Source: Halobacillus salinarum
GTDB taxonomy: Bacteria; Bacillota; Bacilli; Bacillales; Halobacillaceae
Assembly (NCBI RefSeq): GCF_022919095.1
Contig: NZ_CP095073.1
Span: 1,364,001-1,428,000 of the forward strand
DNA: 64,000 bases
Direction: 5' to 3'
The notes under the pieces were generated by a model. The model searched no databases. It saw nothing but the letters and a program-made list of their open reading frames with translations, and had not been told where the DNA came from. Shown here in pieces: positions 36,101 through 44,274 of this stretch. Position 1 is the first letter of the stretch. Each line of letters starts with the position of its first letter. Both the position numbers and the translations under genes were made by a program.

Positions 36101-37132
36101 TATGTGTATCAGGGGAATTCCCAGGTGCTTGATCACATTTTAGTGAGCAATAATTTAACAGACCGAACAGCCATTGACAGCGTCAATATTAATTCTGACT
36201 TTTCAGAAGAGGATGGCCGTGCCAGTGATCATGACCCAATGCTTGCACAGCTCGATTTAAGCACTCAAGTGGACCGTGTTTCCGGAACCGACCGGTTTAA
36301 GAGCGCCATTGAGATGTCTAAAAAAGGCTGGGACAAGTCCGATACCATAGTCATCTCACGAGGAGATTCTTTCCCGGATGCTTTAGCAGGAACACCTCTA
36401 GCTTATAAATTAGACGCTCCGATTCTTTTGACAAAAACAAGTCGTCTGCTTCCAGAAGTGAAACAGGAAATTAAACGTCTTGGAGCTAAGCATGCAGTCA
36501 TCCTTGGCGGCGAAGGAGCGATCGACAGTTATGTCCGTTATCAATTAGAAGGAATAGGGCTTTCTGTAGAACGCGTATCCGGCACGAACCGTTTCAAAAC
36601 AGCTTCCAGTATTGCAGCTCGTTTGGATGGTCAGCCGAAGAAAGCGGTGATTGCTGATGGCGATAATTATCCAGACGCTTTAGCAGCAGCCTCTTATGCT
36701 GCGGAAAAAGGTTATCCCATCCTTTTAACCCAAGGGGAAAAGTTACCGAATGCGACAAAACGTGCATTATCAAATATTGAAGAAACCATTGTTGTTGGAG
36801 GCCCTGGTGCAGTCAGCAATGAAGTAATGGCTGAACTGCCGAGCCCGACACGGTACAGCGGTACAAATCGATATGAAACGGCAGCAGAAATCGCTAAGCT
36901 GCTCGTCGGCCAAAGCAAAGATGCTTATGTAGCGACAGGAGAAAACTTTGCGGATGCTCTTACCGGTTCAGTGCTTGCTGCGAAAAACGGAGCACCAATG
37001 CTGTTAGTCCAGCCAGAAGAGATTCCTGAAAGCATGAAGCAAGTAATTGAAAACATGGGTTACAGAGATTATCACATTTTAGGCGGTCCTAATGCCGTAA
37101 GTGAAGATGTGAAAGACAAGCTCGATCATTAA
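33173..37132 (+). CDS. Secreted exo/endonuclease-phosphatase-type nuclease with three CWB2 repeats
   Basis: 1319 residues from TTG 33173, set by GGGAGG six to seven bases upstream. Signal peptide about 1-33 (...YTVKAAD). Domains in order: lamin-tail-like domain (about 40-150, LLISEYIEGSSYNKALELYN), an OB-like nuclease-associated domain (about 205-390), a chitobiase C-terminal-like repeat (IHYTMDGSTPDKNSQEF, about 420-440), a second OB-like domain (about 490-700), and an EEP catalytic domain (about 725-1025) with NIASYNIENFS, VVLGDLNDFEFSKP and ASDHDPM. Residues 1032-1319 are three CWB2 repeats. It resembles ExeM/YhcR-type extracellular DNases. Only 53 bases without a terminator separate it from the 5'-nucleotidase. 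Confidence 0.9.
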   Translation: MKKKSFARGMNTALIGSLVFSLISGPVYTVKAADNTEKPDTLLISEYIEGSSYNKALELYNGTGSDIDLSTISVELHSGGAEAANTTYTLSGTLADGDVFVLSHSSANAQIQAETDVNDSEVINFNGNDTIVIKQNGKVIDSLGQIGSADDFAKDVTLTRKTGAITGDTDLNDTVDLTASYTEQAKDTVSFLGKYPDETTTPGPVEEKSIAEARDSTGEVKVTGVITAAFEVGGSTNYYIQDDTAGLIVRTSDVEAETGDEITAQGQVSSYYGMQQIQTSEDKVSIKTEDKGVPSPQNIKAANLSDENGEDTEGEFVALSDVEITKKNEDGSYTGTDTTGDFLIELDDSLQLEVGKTYELMEGVVNYTYDHYRLMPRNQSDIVEKVFSVTANPGQGNIVKGGEVTLNTAEAGASIHYTMDGSTPDKNSQEFTEAITIDEDTTIKAVAVKPEGETSEVSTFSYHVLKPADNLDIHDIQGASHESPYKNKNVSNVDGIVTKTNSKGFYMQDEEPDNDSATSEGIYVYAPDSDAKVKDRVKVNGEVQEYREEGYEDAADLLTTEISASNVEVTASNQTLPDPMVIGKDRTPPTEVVENDKMTSFDPGEDGLDFYESMEGMLIEMDDAHVVAPPKYDEIAVYVNKSENQPMTDAGGLLISEEDYNPERIMIDVDGFDVNVKTGDQFEGAITGVVSYDYSNFKIRPTGTFPEVVDGGTERETTQITPSEEKLNIASYNIENFSAETSMEKVNKLAESINNNLKTPDIIGLIEVQDNNGPTDDGTVDASKSYEKLIDAIKADGGPEYKYTDIAPKDKTDGGQPGGNIRVGFIYNPARVTMPDKPKGDAVTAVDVNETGLTFNPGRIDPTNDAFYDSRKPLAAEFEFQGEKVIVVANHLNSKGGDDALFGASHPVELGSEVQRMKQAEVVNSFVDKVESKVDHANVVVLGDLNDFEFSKPVKTLADGALTDMVNKLPQEERYSYVYQGNSQVLDHILVSNNLTDRTAIDSVNINSDFSEEDGRASDHDPMLAQLDLSTQVDRVSGTDRFKSAIEMSKKGWDKSDTIVISRGDSFPDALAGTPLAYKLDAPILLTKTSRLLPEVKQEIKRLGAKHAVILGGEGAIDSYVRYQLEGIGLSVERVSGTNRFKTASSIAARLDGQPKKAVIADGDNYPDALAAASYAAEKGYPILLTQGEKLPNATKRALSNIEETIVVGGPGAVSNEVMAELPSPTRYSGTNRYETAAEIAKLLVGQSKDAYVATGENFADALTGSVLAAKNGAPMLLVQPEEIPESMKQVIENMGYRDYHILGGPNAVSEDVKDKLDH

Positions 37133-37185
37133 TCGCCCGTAATGTCATTTGGGATAAATACACAAGGAATGAAGGGATGGAGATT

Positions 37186-39642
37186 ATGAAGATGTTAAAG
37201 CCTTTGGCAACGGTGGCTTCTGCGGGAGCCATAGCGCTTGCCGTATTTGGAGCTCCGGGTCATCAAGTTGAAGCGGCAGACAATTTTGATTTAACGGTCA
37301 TGCATACGAACGACACTCATGCGCATTTAACCAATGTACCTCGTCAGGTCACTGCTGTTCAAGACATCCGTAACAACCGTGAAAATACACTCTTATTAAG
37401 TGCAGGGGACGTATTTTCAGGGACCTTATTCTACAACCAATATAAAGGTCTTGCAGATGTAGAATTCATGAACATGCTGAAGTATGATGCAATGGTTCCT
37501 GGTAATCACGAGTTTGACGACGGCCCTGGTCAATTTGCTGACTTCATTAAAGAAGCCAAGTTTCCTATTATCAGTTCCAATATTGATTATAGTGAAAATG
37601 ATAAGCTTAACCCGCTTTACAAAGATGAAATGGGGATGCCGGGGGATGGAGGGAACATCTACCCTGCCTCCATCATGGAGGTTAACGGTGAAAAGGTAGG
37701 CGTGTTTGGTCTGACTACTGAGGAAACAAAAATCCTTTCTTCTCCAGGAGAAACCATTCAATTTGAAGATTATAAGAAAAAAGCTCAAGAAACGGTCGAT
37801 ATGCTGGAAAAGCAAGGAGTTAATAAAATCATTGCTCTTACTCACCTCGGTGTGAACTATGATAAGGATTTAGCACAGAATGTGGAAGGAATTGATATTG
37901 TAGTCGGCGGCCACAGCCATACTGAGCTTGATAAAGCTTTAGAATTTAACACAGACAGTGAGCCGACAATCGTAGTACAAGCGGAAGAATACTTAGACTA
38001 TCTTGGTGATCTTCAAGTTACTTTCGATGATGAGGGTGTCCTGACAGATTGGAATGAAAAGCTGGTCGATCTATCTGCTGATGCAGAACCAGCTATTGAA
38101 GCAGACCAGGAAGCTGCTGATCGACTTGCTGAGCTTGAAGCTCCAATTGATGATATGAAGAAAAAGGTAGTTGGAGATACAAAGACAGCGTTAGATGGGG
38201 AGCGTAATGACGTTCGTCAGGAAGAAACCAATCTTGGTAACTTAATCGCTGACTCTATGCTTGATAAAGCAAAAGAAGCTGACCCTGATACAACTATTGC
38301 TTTGCAAAACAGCGGCGGGATCCGTGCTTCTATCAACCAGGGAGAAGTCACTCTTGGTGAAGTACTGACCGTTATGCCTTTTGGTAACACATTGGTTACT
38401 CTGGATGTAACTGGCGAACAGCTGATGAGTGCTCTTGAAAATAGTGTCAGTGACTATGATAATATCGCCGGCCGTTTTGCTCAGGTAGCAGGAATGAAAT
38501 ATACGTTTGATCTTTCTAAAGATGTTGGGAATCGGATTGTCGATGCCAAGGTTAAGACCGAGGACGGATACGAAGCGATTGATCCCGATAAAACGTACAC
38601 AGTGGCTACAAACAACTTTGTAGCTGATGGCGGAGATGGTTATACTTCTTTCAAAGAAGCAAAAGAAGCTGGAAAATTGAACAATCTTGGATTTGTAGAT
38701 TATGAAGTATTCACAGAATACCTGGATGAAAACAATCCAGTGAATCCAATGGTCGAAGGTCGTGTCGTTCAAAAAATGAACGAACGCATCAACGGGAAAG
38801 ACCGTATGGAAACAGCTATCGAAATTTCCAAGCAGGGCTGGGATAAAGCAGATACCGTAGTCCTTGCCCGGGGCGACAAATTTGCAGATGCACTAGCAGG
38901 AGCTCCGCTTGCCTATAAAATGGATGCTCCAATCCTTTTAACGAACACTGATTATTTGAACAAGAAAGTTTCCGATGAAATTAAACGTCTTGGCGCAAGC
39001 AAAGTCGTCATTCTAGGCGGAACTGGTGCCGTAGCGGACTACGTAAAATACCAGCTTGACGGTATGGGTGTTGATGTTGACCGGATCTATGGAAACACTC
39101 GTTACAAAACAGCTGCAAGCATTGCGGCCCGTTTAGATGGAAATCCTGAAAAAGTGATTGTGGCAGATGGTACAGATTTTCCGGATGCGTTGGCAGCGGC
39201 TCCTTATGCGGCTAAAAACGGATACCCAATCTTACTTACCAAGCCTAATCAGTTACCGCATATTACATCTATTGCCTTAAAAGATTATGAGAAAAGTGTG
39301 GTAGTCGGCGGTCCTACAGCAGTTTCCGATTCCGTAATGGGAATGCTGCCTGAACCTATGCGTTACAATGGTAAGAACCGCTTTGAAACAGCCCAAGTGA
39401 TTGCTGATGAACTAGCACCAAAAACAGGTAAATCATTCATTGCCACTGGTGATGAATTTGCAGATGCACTAGCAGGCTCTGTATTAGCTGCGAAAGAAGA
39501 TGCTTCTATTCTTCTTGTCAAAGAGAATAAAATTCCAGAAGCCACTATGGAAGCTATTGATGAGCTAAACATTCAAAACTTCCACGTTCTTGGCGGTCCT
39601 GGAGCAGTAAGTGAAAAAGTACAGGACGAATTAGATAACTAA
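37186..39642 (+). CDS. Secreted 5'-nucleotidase with three CWB2 repeats
   Basis: 818 residues from ATG 37186 (GAAGGG nine bases upstream; ATGs at 37177 and 37192 are alternatives). Signal peptide about 1-30 (...HQVEAAD). The metallophosphatase domain (35-270) shows MHTNDTHAH, SAGDVFSG, PGNHEFDD and VGGHSHTE; the 5'-nucleotidase C-terminal domain (about 320-500) shows NSGGIRASINQGEVTLG. It removes phosphate from nucleotides outside the membrane. Residues 531-818 are three CWB2 repeats that are strikingly like those of the preceding nuclease (both contain AARLDG and DALAA). The pair would turn extracellular DNA into nucleosides and phosphate. Confidence 0.92.
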   Translation: MKMLKPLATVASAGAIALAVFGAPGHQVEAADNFDLTVMHTNDTHAHLTNVPRQVTAVQDIRNNRENTLLLSAGDVFSGTLFYNQYKGLADVEFMNMLKYDAMVPGNHEFDDGPGQFADFIKEAKFPIISSNIDYSENDKLNPLYKDEMGMPGDGGNIYPASIMEVNGEKVGVFGLTTEETKILSSPGETIQFEDYKKKAQETVDMLEKQGVNKIIALTHLGVNYDKDLAQNVEGIDIVVGGHSHTELDKALEFNTDSEPTIVVQAEEYLDYLGDLQVTFDDEGVLTDWNEKLVDLSADAEPAIEADQEAADRLAELEAPIDDMKKKVVGDTKTALDGERNDVRQEETNLGNLIADSMLDKAKEADPDTTIALQNSGGIRASINQGEVTLGEVLTVMPFGNTLVTLDVTGEQLMSALENSVSDYDNIAGRFAQVAGMKYTFDLSKDVGNRIVDAKVKTEDGYEAIDPDKTYTVATNNFVADGGDGYTSFKEAKEAGKLNNLGFVDYEVFTEYLDENNPVNPMVEGRVVQKMNERINGKDRMETAIEISKQGWDKADTVVLARGDKFADALAGAPLAYKMDAPILLTNTDYLNKKVSDEIKRLGASKVVILGGTGAVADYVKYQLDGMGVDVDRIYGNTRYKTAASIAARLDGNPEKVIVADGTDFPDALAAAPYAAKNGYPILLTKPNQLPHITSIALKDYEKSVVVGGPTAVSDSVMGMLPEPMRYNGKNRFETAQVIADELAPKTGKSFIATGDEFADALAGSVLAAKEDASILLVKENKIPEATMEAIDELNIQNFHVLGGPGAVSEKVQDELDN

Positions 39643-39657
39643 TTGCAAGGCGTATAG

Positions 39658-39690
39658 CAGACTGCCGAGAAATCTCGGCAGTCTGTTTTT
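39658..39690 (+). terminator. Rho-independent terminator of the nuclease-nucleotidase unit
   Basis: 13-bp stem CAGACTGCCGAGA / TCTCGGCAGTCTG followed by TTTTT. Confidence 0.9.
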
Positions 39691-39756
39691 ATATTTACAC
39701 TCCTTCTCCCTGATTGTTTCTACCGAATACTATAGATGTTATTTACTCAAGTGATA

Positions 39757-39765
39757 TGGTATAAT
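39757..39765 (+). promoter_or_regulatory. Extended -10 for the sulfotransferase gene
   Basis: TGG-TATAAT (39757-39765). The transcript would start near 39772, which rules out the upstream ATG at 39736 and supports TTG 39811. Confidence 0.65.
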
Positions 39766-39810
39766 TCCGAATTAAAGCAAAGAAACTACAACTACTTTGA
39801 GGTGACGACG

Positions 39811-40641
39811 TTGAAGAAGCTGCTTAGAAAAGTTTATCATCTGCCCCACAACATCAAACGTGCAAGACTAAATAAGATTTCAAAGGTGCATGAACACCCT
39901 ATTTTTGTGATTGGGAATCAAAAAAGCGGCACCTCAGCTATCGGTGCCTTATTAGCTGATATCTCTGGAAAATCTGTTGCGATTGACCTTCCTGGCATTT
40001 TAGAGCCAAACCAATTAAAAATTCATAATAAGGAAATCTCATTTCCTGAGTTTATTGAAAGAAATAAATATGATTTCAGCAAAGAAGTCATTAAAGAACC
40101 TTCTCTCACCTTTTTATATGAAGAAGTTCATGATTACTTTCCTGAATCTCAATTTGTGTTCATTGTGCGTGACCCGAGGGATAACATAAGAAGTATTTTA
40201 AACCGCGTAAACATTATGGGGAATTTGGAAACCATTGATGATCCGGACAGCCGTCGAAAGCTTGCAAAAGCACCAAAAGACTGGGAAAGAGTCATTGACA
40301 GCCGCTGGCTCGGTATGGAGGGTGACAATTACATTGAGTGGATGGCTCACCGCTGGAATTATGCCATTGATATTTACAAAAAGCATGAAGAGCAAATGCT
40401 GTTGATTCGTTATGAAGATTTTGTTAAAGACAAGGAAGCTCAAATAGCTTCCTTAGCTAGAAAACTGGGACTCGAAGCTATTAACGATATCTCCAGTAAA
40501 GTTGATATTCAGTACCAGCCGGCAGGAAATAAAAAAGTGAATAAGCTAGAGTTCTTTGGAGAAGAAAATTTGAAGAAGATCGAAACGATTTGTGGACCCA
40601 AAATGGAAGAGTTCGGGTATCAGCCGAAACTCGTAAAATAA
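39811..40641 (+). CDS. PAPS-dependent sulfotransferase family protein
   Basis: 276 residues from TTG 39811 (TGAGGTGA five bases upstream). The PAPS 5'-phosphosulfate loop is IGNQKSGTSAIGALL (about 34-48) and the 3'-phosphate-binding motif is FVIVRDPRDNIRSIL in type (here VRDPRDNIRSI, about 118-128). The C-terminal LLIRYEDFVKD is typical of carbohydrate sulfotransferases. It should move sulfate from PAPS to a hydroxyl group, most likely of a surface glycan. The genes to make PAPS and recycle PAP are at 52472-56891. No signal peptide, so it acts on a cytoplasmic or membrane-facing substrate. Confidence 0.85.
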   Translation: MKKLLRKVYHLPHNIKRARLNKISKVHEHPIFVIGNQKSGTSAIGALLADISGKSVAIDLPGILEPNQLKIHNKEISFPEFIERNKYDFSKEVIKEPSLTFLYEEVHDYFPESQFVFIVRDPRDNIRSILNRVNIMGNLETIDDPDSRRKLAKAPKDWERVIDSRWLGMEGDNYIEWMAHRWNYAIDIYKKHEEQMLLIRYEDFVKDKEAQIASLARKLGLEAINDISSKVDIQYQPAGNKKVNKLEFFGEENLKKIETICGPKMEEFGYQPKLVK

Positions 40642-40649
40642 CTGTTAAA

Positions 40650-40683
40650 AACAGCCTGGAAGTATAGTCACTTCCAGGCTGTT
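40650..40683 (+). terminator. Rho-independent terminator after the sulfotransferase
   Basis: Perfect 14-bp stem AACAGCCTGGAAGT / ACTTCCAGGCTGTT, loop ATAGTC, then CTTGTTT. Confidence 0.85.
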
Positions 40684-40736
40684 CTTGTTTATGTTGGCAT
40701 TAATAAATGTAGGAGTTTGTTTATGATTCCTTAAGA

Positions 40737-40907
40737 GGTCAGATAGTTAAGTCTAACTATCTGACCGGTGATCAAGTGAAGATAATGCAGGCAATGCGTA
40801 TTTCTACCAAGCTTTAATTTTTGTTCGTTTTTATCGCGGGTTCGTTTCTATTAATTTCATAATCATACACTAATAGTTTCCATTTACTGGATGGAAGCTC
40901 TTTTTTT
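40737..40907 (+). ncRNA. Candidate small RNA: perfect hairpin followed by an orphan terminator
   Basis: A perfect 13-bp hairpin (GGTCAGATAGTTA / TAACTATCTGACC, 40737-40766, loop AGTC) has no T-run. About 110 bases later AGTTTCCAT / ATGGAAGCT (40875-40899) is followed by CTTTTTTT, a good terminator with no gene before it. There is no open frame with a ribosome site between them. A convincing promoter was not found. The remaining bases to 41031 hold only the amidase promoter. Confidence 0.3.
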
Positions 40908-41031
40908 GGTAGTTCTATAGTCTTAAAATTTAATCTTATTGTAACTTTTTGTAGAAGTAGGTCATTTCCTGTTATATAGTAAACATGTATGAACTCACGT
41001 CAATTCAAAATACTAGAATGGAGGATGAATT

Positions 41032-43263
41032 TTGAAGAAAAGCTTGTTGATGGTGTTGTTTACAGCTTTTATGCTGCTAACTTTGCAGACACCTGTAGAT
41101 GCGGCTGAATCTGGAAAGGTCGTGATCCTGGATCCGGGACACGGGGGAAGATACAGCGGGACTGCCGGGTATTCGGGAAGTTCTACAGGGTATGTAGAGA
41201 AAGTGGCAAATTTAGAAGCTGCGCTCAAGGTAAGGGACGTGCTTGAAAGCAAAGGTTATACCGTACATATGACGAGATATATAGACAAGGATTTCGGTTC
41301 CCCTTTACATACTGACTTGCGAAATCGTGTCGATTTAGCCAATGACTGGGCAAAAGGGAATAATGACAATTCGATATTTATTTCCATCCACCATAATGCT
41401 GCTCCTTATGGACCTGGGGTACGTGGATATGAAACGTATTTCTTTAATATCGATAACGGGGTGGATCCGGATTATCCACCGGACCCAATGCAAAAAGAAT
41501 ATTCGCCGGAAAGTAAGCGGCTTGCCTATGACATTCATAATCAAGTCCTCAGCGATGTACCTATTTCTGAAGGGCCACAAGGGATAACCGGAAACGATCT
41601 CTTCGTGACGAGAAATGCTCAAATGCCTTCCGTGTTGATGGAATTAGGTTACATGTCCAATCCGCAGGAAGAAAAGCTTATTAAAACGGACAGTTATCAG
41701 CGTCAAGTCGCCAAGGCGATTGGAGAAGCCGTTGATAAATTCTTTAATGTATATGAAGTTTATGATTATAAAGACAACCGCCTGAAAATATTCGAACATA
41801 AAGATGACGCGTTAAATTATGCGAAATCAAAAGAAAACGTGTATGTGTTCGACAAAGCAAATCAGAAGCGGATTTTCAACAATATCGATAAGCGCTACGG
41901 CGTCTATCACACATCTGTAAGCGAAATTAGCAAACTATTCTATTCGAAACAAGAAGCGCTGAACTATGCGGAAGACTGGAAGCATACGAGAGTTGTAGAT
42001 AATGATACAGGGGAAATTCTCTGGTCCAATTATCTGTCGAAAGATTTTGTCGTCGAGCACCCAGCGAACGGCATTCTCTCAAGAAATTATCAGGCTCAGT
42101 CCGCAATCGACTATGCGAAGAAATGGAAGCACACAGCGGTGATCGATACAGCAACAGATCAAGTCCTATGGACGAATTATTTAGATAAAAAATACACCGT
42201 GAAGCATCCGGCAAAAGGTGTATTAAAAGAGTTTTACCATAAGGGACCTGCCGTTGACTACGCGAAAACGTGGGGAAGTACAACGGTCGTTAGAGATGGA
42301 TCTGTCGTTTGGGAAAATCCGGATAAAGACGATTCGTACAAATTTAAAACTGAAGAAGTTTCTTCCCATGCCAGGGAAACAACAGCTGTAGAAGTTTCCA
42401 AGGCGTTGTATCCGAATGGATTCCCAGGAAACCATTCTAATAAGACGGTCATTTTGTCTACTTCAAGAAATCATGCGGATGCATTATCGGCTGCTCCTTT
42501 AGCTGCTCAGCTTGGAAATGCACCGATTCTTCTCAGCCGCGTGGATTCCATCAGGTCTGAGGTAATGAATGAAATCAACCGTCTGCACACGAAGCGTGTG
42601 ATCATTCTTGGTGGGCCGAATGCTATCAGCCCAGGCATCGAGCAGAAGCTGAAAGCAAAAGGTTATGATGTAGATCGAATTGCCGGTAAAACACGAATTG
42701 AAACCAATCAGAAAATTAACGATCATTTGAATGGCGTAAAAGGTGCCTTTGTTGCTTCCGGCCGAAGTTTCCCAGATGCTTTAGGGGCCGCCCCGATTGC
42801 AGCGATGAAGGATTGGGCCATCGTTTTGACTGACGACAAAATGGATGATAAAAGTATGAATTATGCTAAGTTTAAAAATATCGCCATAGTCGGTGGTGAC
42901 GGGGTCGTCTCCAGTCAAGTAGAAGAAAAACTGATCGCCCAGAATGGCAAAGACAGAGTCGTTCGACTTGCTGGTAAACAGCGATACGAGACCCAGAAAC
43001 AAGTATTGAACTATTTTAAAGACGATCTCTCTTCTTCCTATGTACTAGCAGCAACTGGTGAAAAGTTCCCAGATGCTCTCACGGCTTCTTCATTAGCGGT
43101 GAAGCATCATGCACCCCTTGTATTAATAGGAAAAGATGTAGACCCAGCTACACGTGACTTCTTAGAGAGCTATGGAAATTCCAATGTCGTAAAAGACCTG
43201 CAAGTTGTTGGCGGGGTTCTAAGCGACAGCTCAGTGGAAAAAGTATCAAATTATCTTAAGTAA
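41032..43263 (+). CDS. Secreted N-acetylmuramoyl-L-alanine amidase with three CWB2 repeats
   Basis: 743 residues from TTG 41032 (GGAGGA seven bases upstream). Signal peptide about 1-25 (...TPVDAAES). Residues 28-235 are an Amidase_3 zinc enzyme: VVILDPGHGG, FISIHHNAAP and PSVLMELGYMSN carry the zinc ligands and catalytic Glu. Residues 245-430 contain about four copies of a short module with the pattern ALNYAEDWKHTRVVD / AIDYAKKWKHTAVID / AVDYAKTWGSTTVV; I do not know this module by name. Residues 441-743 are three CWB2 repeats. It cuts the amide bond between glycan and stem peptide. The lipoprotein at 43288 follows after 24 bases, so they are probably one operon. Confidence 0.92.
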   Translation: MKKSLLMVLFTAFMLLTLQTPVDAAESGKVVILDPGHGGRYSGTAGYSGSSTGYVEKVANLEAALKVRDVLESKGYTVHMTRYIDKDFGSPLHTDLRNRVDLANDWAKGNNDNSIFISIHHNAAPYGPGVRGYETYFFNIDNGVDPDYPPDPMQKEYSPESKRLAYDIHNQVLSDVPISEGPQGITGNDLFVTRNAQMPSVLMELGYMSNPQEEKLIKTDSYQRQVAKAIGEAVDKFFNVYEVYDYKDNRLKIFEHKDDALNYAKSKENVYVFDKANQKRIFNNIDKRYGVYHTSVSEISKLFYSKQEALNYAEDWKHTRVVDNDTGEILWSNYLSKDFVVEHPANGILSRNYQAQSAIDYAKKWKHTAVIDTATDQVLWTNYLDKKYTVKHPAKGVLKEFYHKGPAVDYAKTWGSTTVVRDGSVVWENPDKDDSYKFKTEEVSSHARETTAVEVSKALYPNGFPGNHSNKTVILSTSRNHADALSAAPLAAQLGNAPILLSRVDSIRSEVMNEINRLHTKRVIILGGPNAISPGIEQKLKAKGYDVDRIAGKTRIETNQKINDHLNGVKGAFVASGRSFPDALGAAPIAAMKDWAIVLTDDKMDDKSMNYAKFKNIAIVGGDGVVSSQVEEKLIAQNGKDRVVRLAGKQRYETQKQVLNYFKDDLSSSYVLAATGEKFPDALTASSLAVKHHAPLVLIGKDVDPATRDFLESYGNSNVVKDLQVVGGVLSDSSVEKVSNYLK

Positions 43264-43287
43264 AAGTGTGCTTGGGAGGGGTAAATC

Positions 43288-44118
43288 GTGAAACATCTAT
43301 GGCTGATCGGCGTATTACTCGTTTCATTAGCAGCCTGTTCAAACGAATCAGCGGATGATCTGGAATCATCCAAAGACCAATCGAATACGAGTGAACAGGG
43401 TTCTTCTGAACAAGCAAATGACGGGGATACGAAGACAGACAAACAATCCGCAGATAAACAAGACGATAATCAGACAGGCGATTCAGATTCCAGTAATGAC
43501 AACAGTTCGGAAGATTCAGATGAGAGTTCATCCGACCAATCCTCTGACAATCAGAATTCTGATGATAAGTCAGGGGACAGCGAGAAAAAAGTGGACTTGA
43601 ATGAAGGATTTAATCAATATCGCCCTAAGCAGGGGATGACAAAAACCTTTATTCAGGATGAAGAGTATGAACTCATTCACGAAATCGTGGCTGCAAATGA
43701 CACTCACATCCAGCGGGTGGTTAAGTTTGGAGATATTGTCACGCTGCAAATTTTGAAGTGGACTTCAGAGGGAGCTTCGATCGTTTATCAAGAGCAGAAC
43801 CCTGAAGACACTTCAAGCCAGTTGGATTCCTACGAAACATATGAGCCGCCTATGACGCTTGTAGATCTAAATGAAAAAGGCAAAGGCAACGGTGAAAAAT
43901 GGCAGATCGTAAAAGCGAATGCTAAAGTGAAAGTCCCTTATGGTACTTTCGATGATGTCTATGTAGTCCAGCAGACCCTCACTGGGGAAGGTTCCGGAAA
44001 TAAGACTGTCATCACCAACTATTACGCCAAGGATCTAGGATTAATTAAAGAAACACGTGAAGTAAAAGGCGACAACGGTTACACTTCTCTTTCCGAGTTG
44101 GAGCGGGTGAAAAAATAA
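43288..44118 (+). CDS. Lipoprotein with a long acidic Ser/Asp/Asn linker
   Basis: 276 residues from GTG 43288 (GGAGGGG six bases upstream). Lipobox LAAC with Cys17 gives a membrane-anchored lipoprotein. Residues 18-105 are low-complexity and strongly acidic (Ser, Asp, Glu, Gln, Asn), a long spacer of the kind seen in halophile surface proteins. Residues 108-276 form a folded beta-rich domain (YRPKQGMTKTFIQDEEYELI, then VPYGTFDDVYVVQQT and NYYAKDLGLIKETR). That tail (KDLGLI near the end) is shared by several Bacillus lipoproteins of unknown role. Co-transcription with the amidase hints at a wall function. Confidence 0.82.
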   Translation: MKHLWLIGVLLVSLAACSNESADDLESSKDQSNTSEQGSSEQANDGDTKTDKQSADKQDDNQTGDSDSSNDNSSEDSDESSSDQSSDNQNSDDKSGDSEKKVDLNEGFNQYRPKQGMTKTFIQDEEYELIHEIVAANDTHIQRVVKFGDIVTLQILKWTSEGASIVYQEQNPEDTSSQLDSYETYEPPMTLVDLNEKGKGNGEKWQIVKANAKVKVPYGTFDDVYVVQQTLTGEGSGNKTVITNYYAKDLGLIKETREVKGDNGYTSLSELERVKK

Positions 44119-44143
44119 CTGTATAGAGAAAACCATTTGATTA

Positions 44144-44178
44144 AGCCCCCTATTCCTTTTTAGGAATAGGGGCTATTT
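44144..44178 (+). terminator. Rho-independent terminator
   Basis: AGCCCC(C)TATTCCT / AGGAATAGGGGCT stem with one bulge, followed by ATTTT. Confidence 0.85.
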
Positions 44179-44211
44179 TGTAAAAAAATTCTCTTTTCCC
44201 TCGTTTATAAA

Positions 44212-44220
44212 TGTTATAAT
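44212..44220 (+). promoter_or_regulatory. Extended -10 at the head of the polysaccharide cluster
   Basis: TGT-TATAAT ending at 44220. The transcript would start near 44227, so the GTG at 44227 cannot be the start codon and GTG 44275 is preferred. Confidence 0.6.
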
Positions 44221-44274
44221 ATTGCAGTGGTTATTCGAAATTTATCGAAACTTGAAGTGAAAGAGGTCTTTCTA

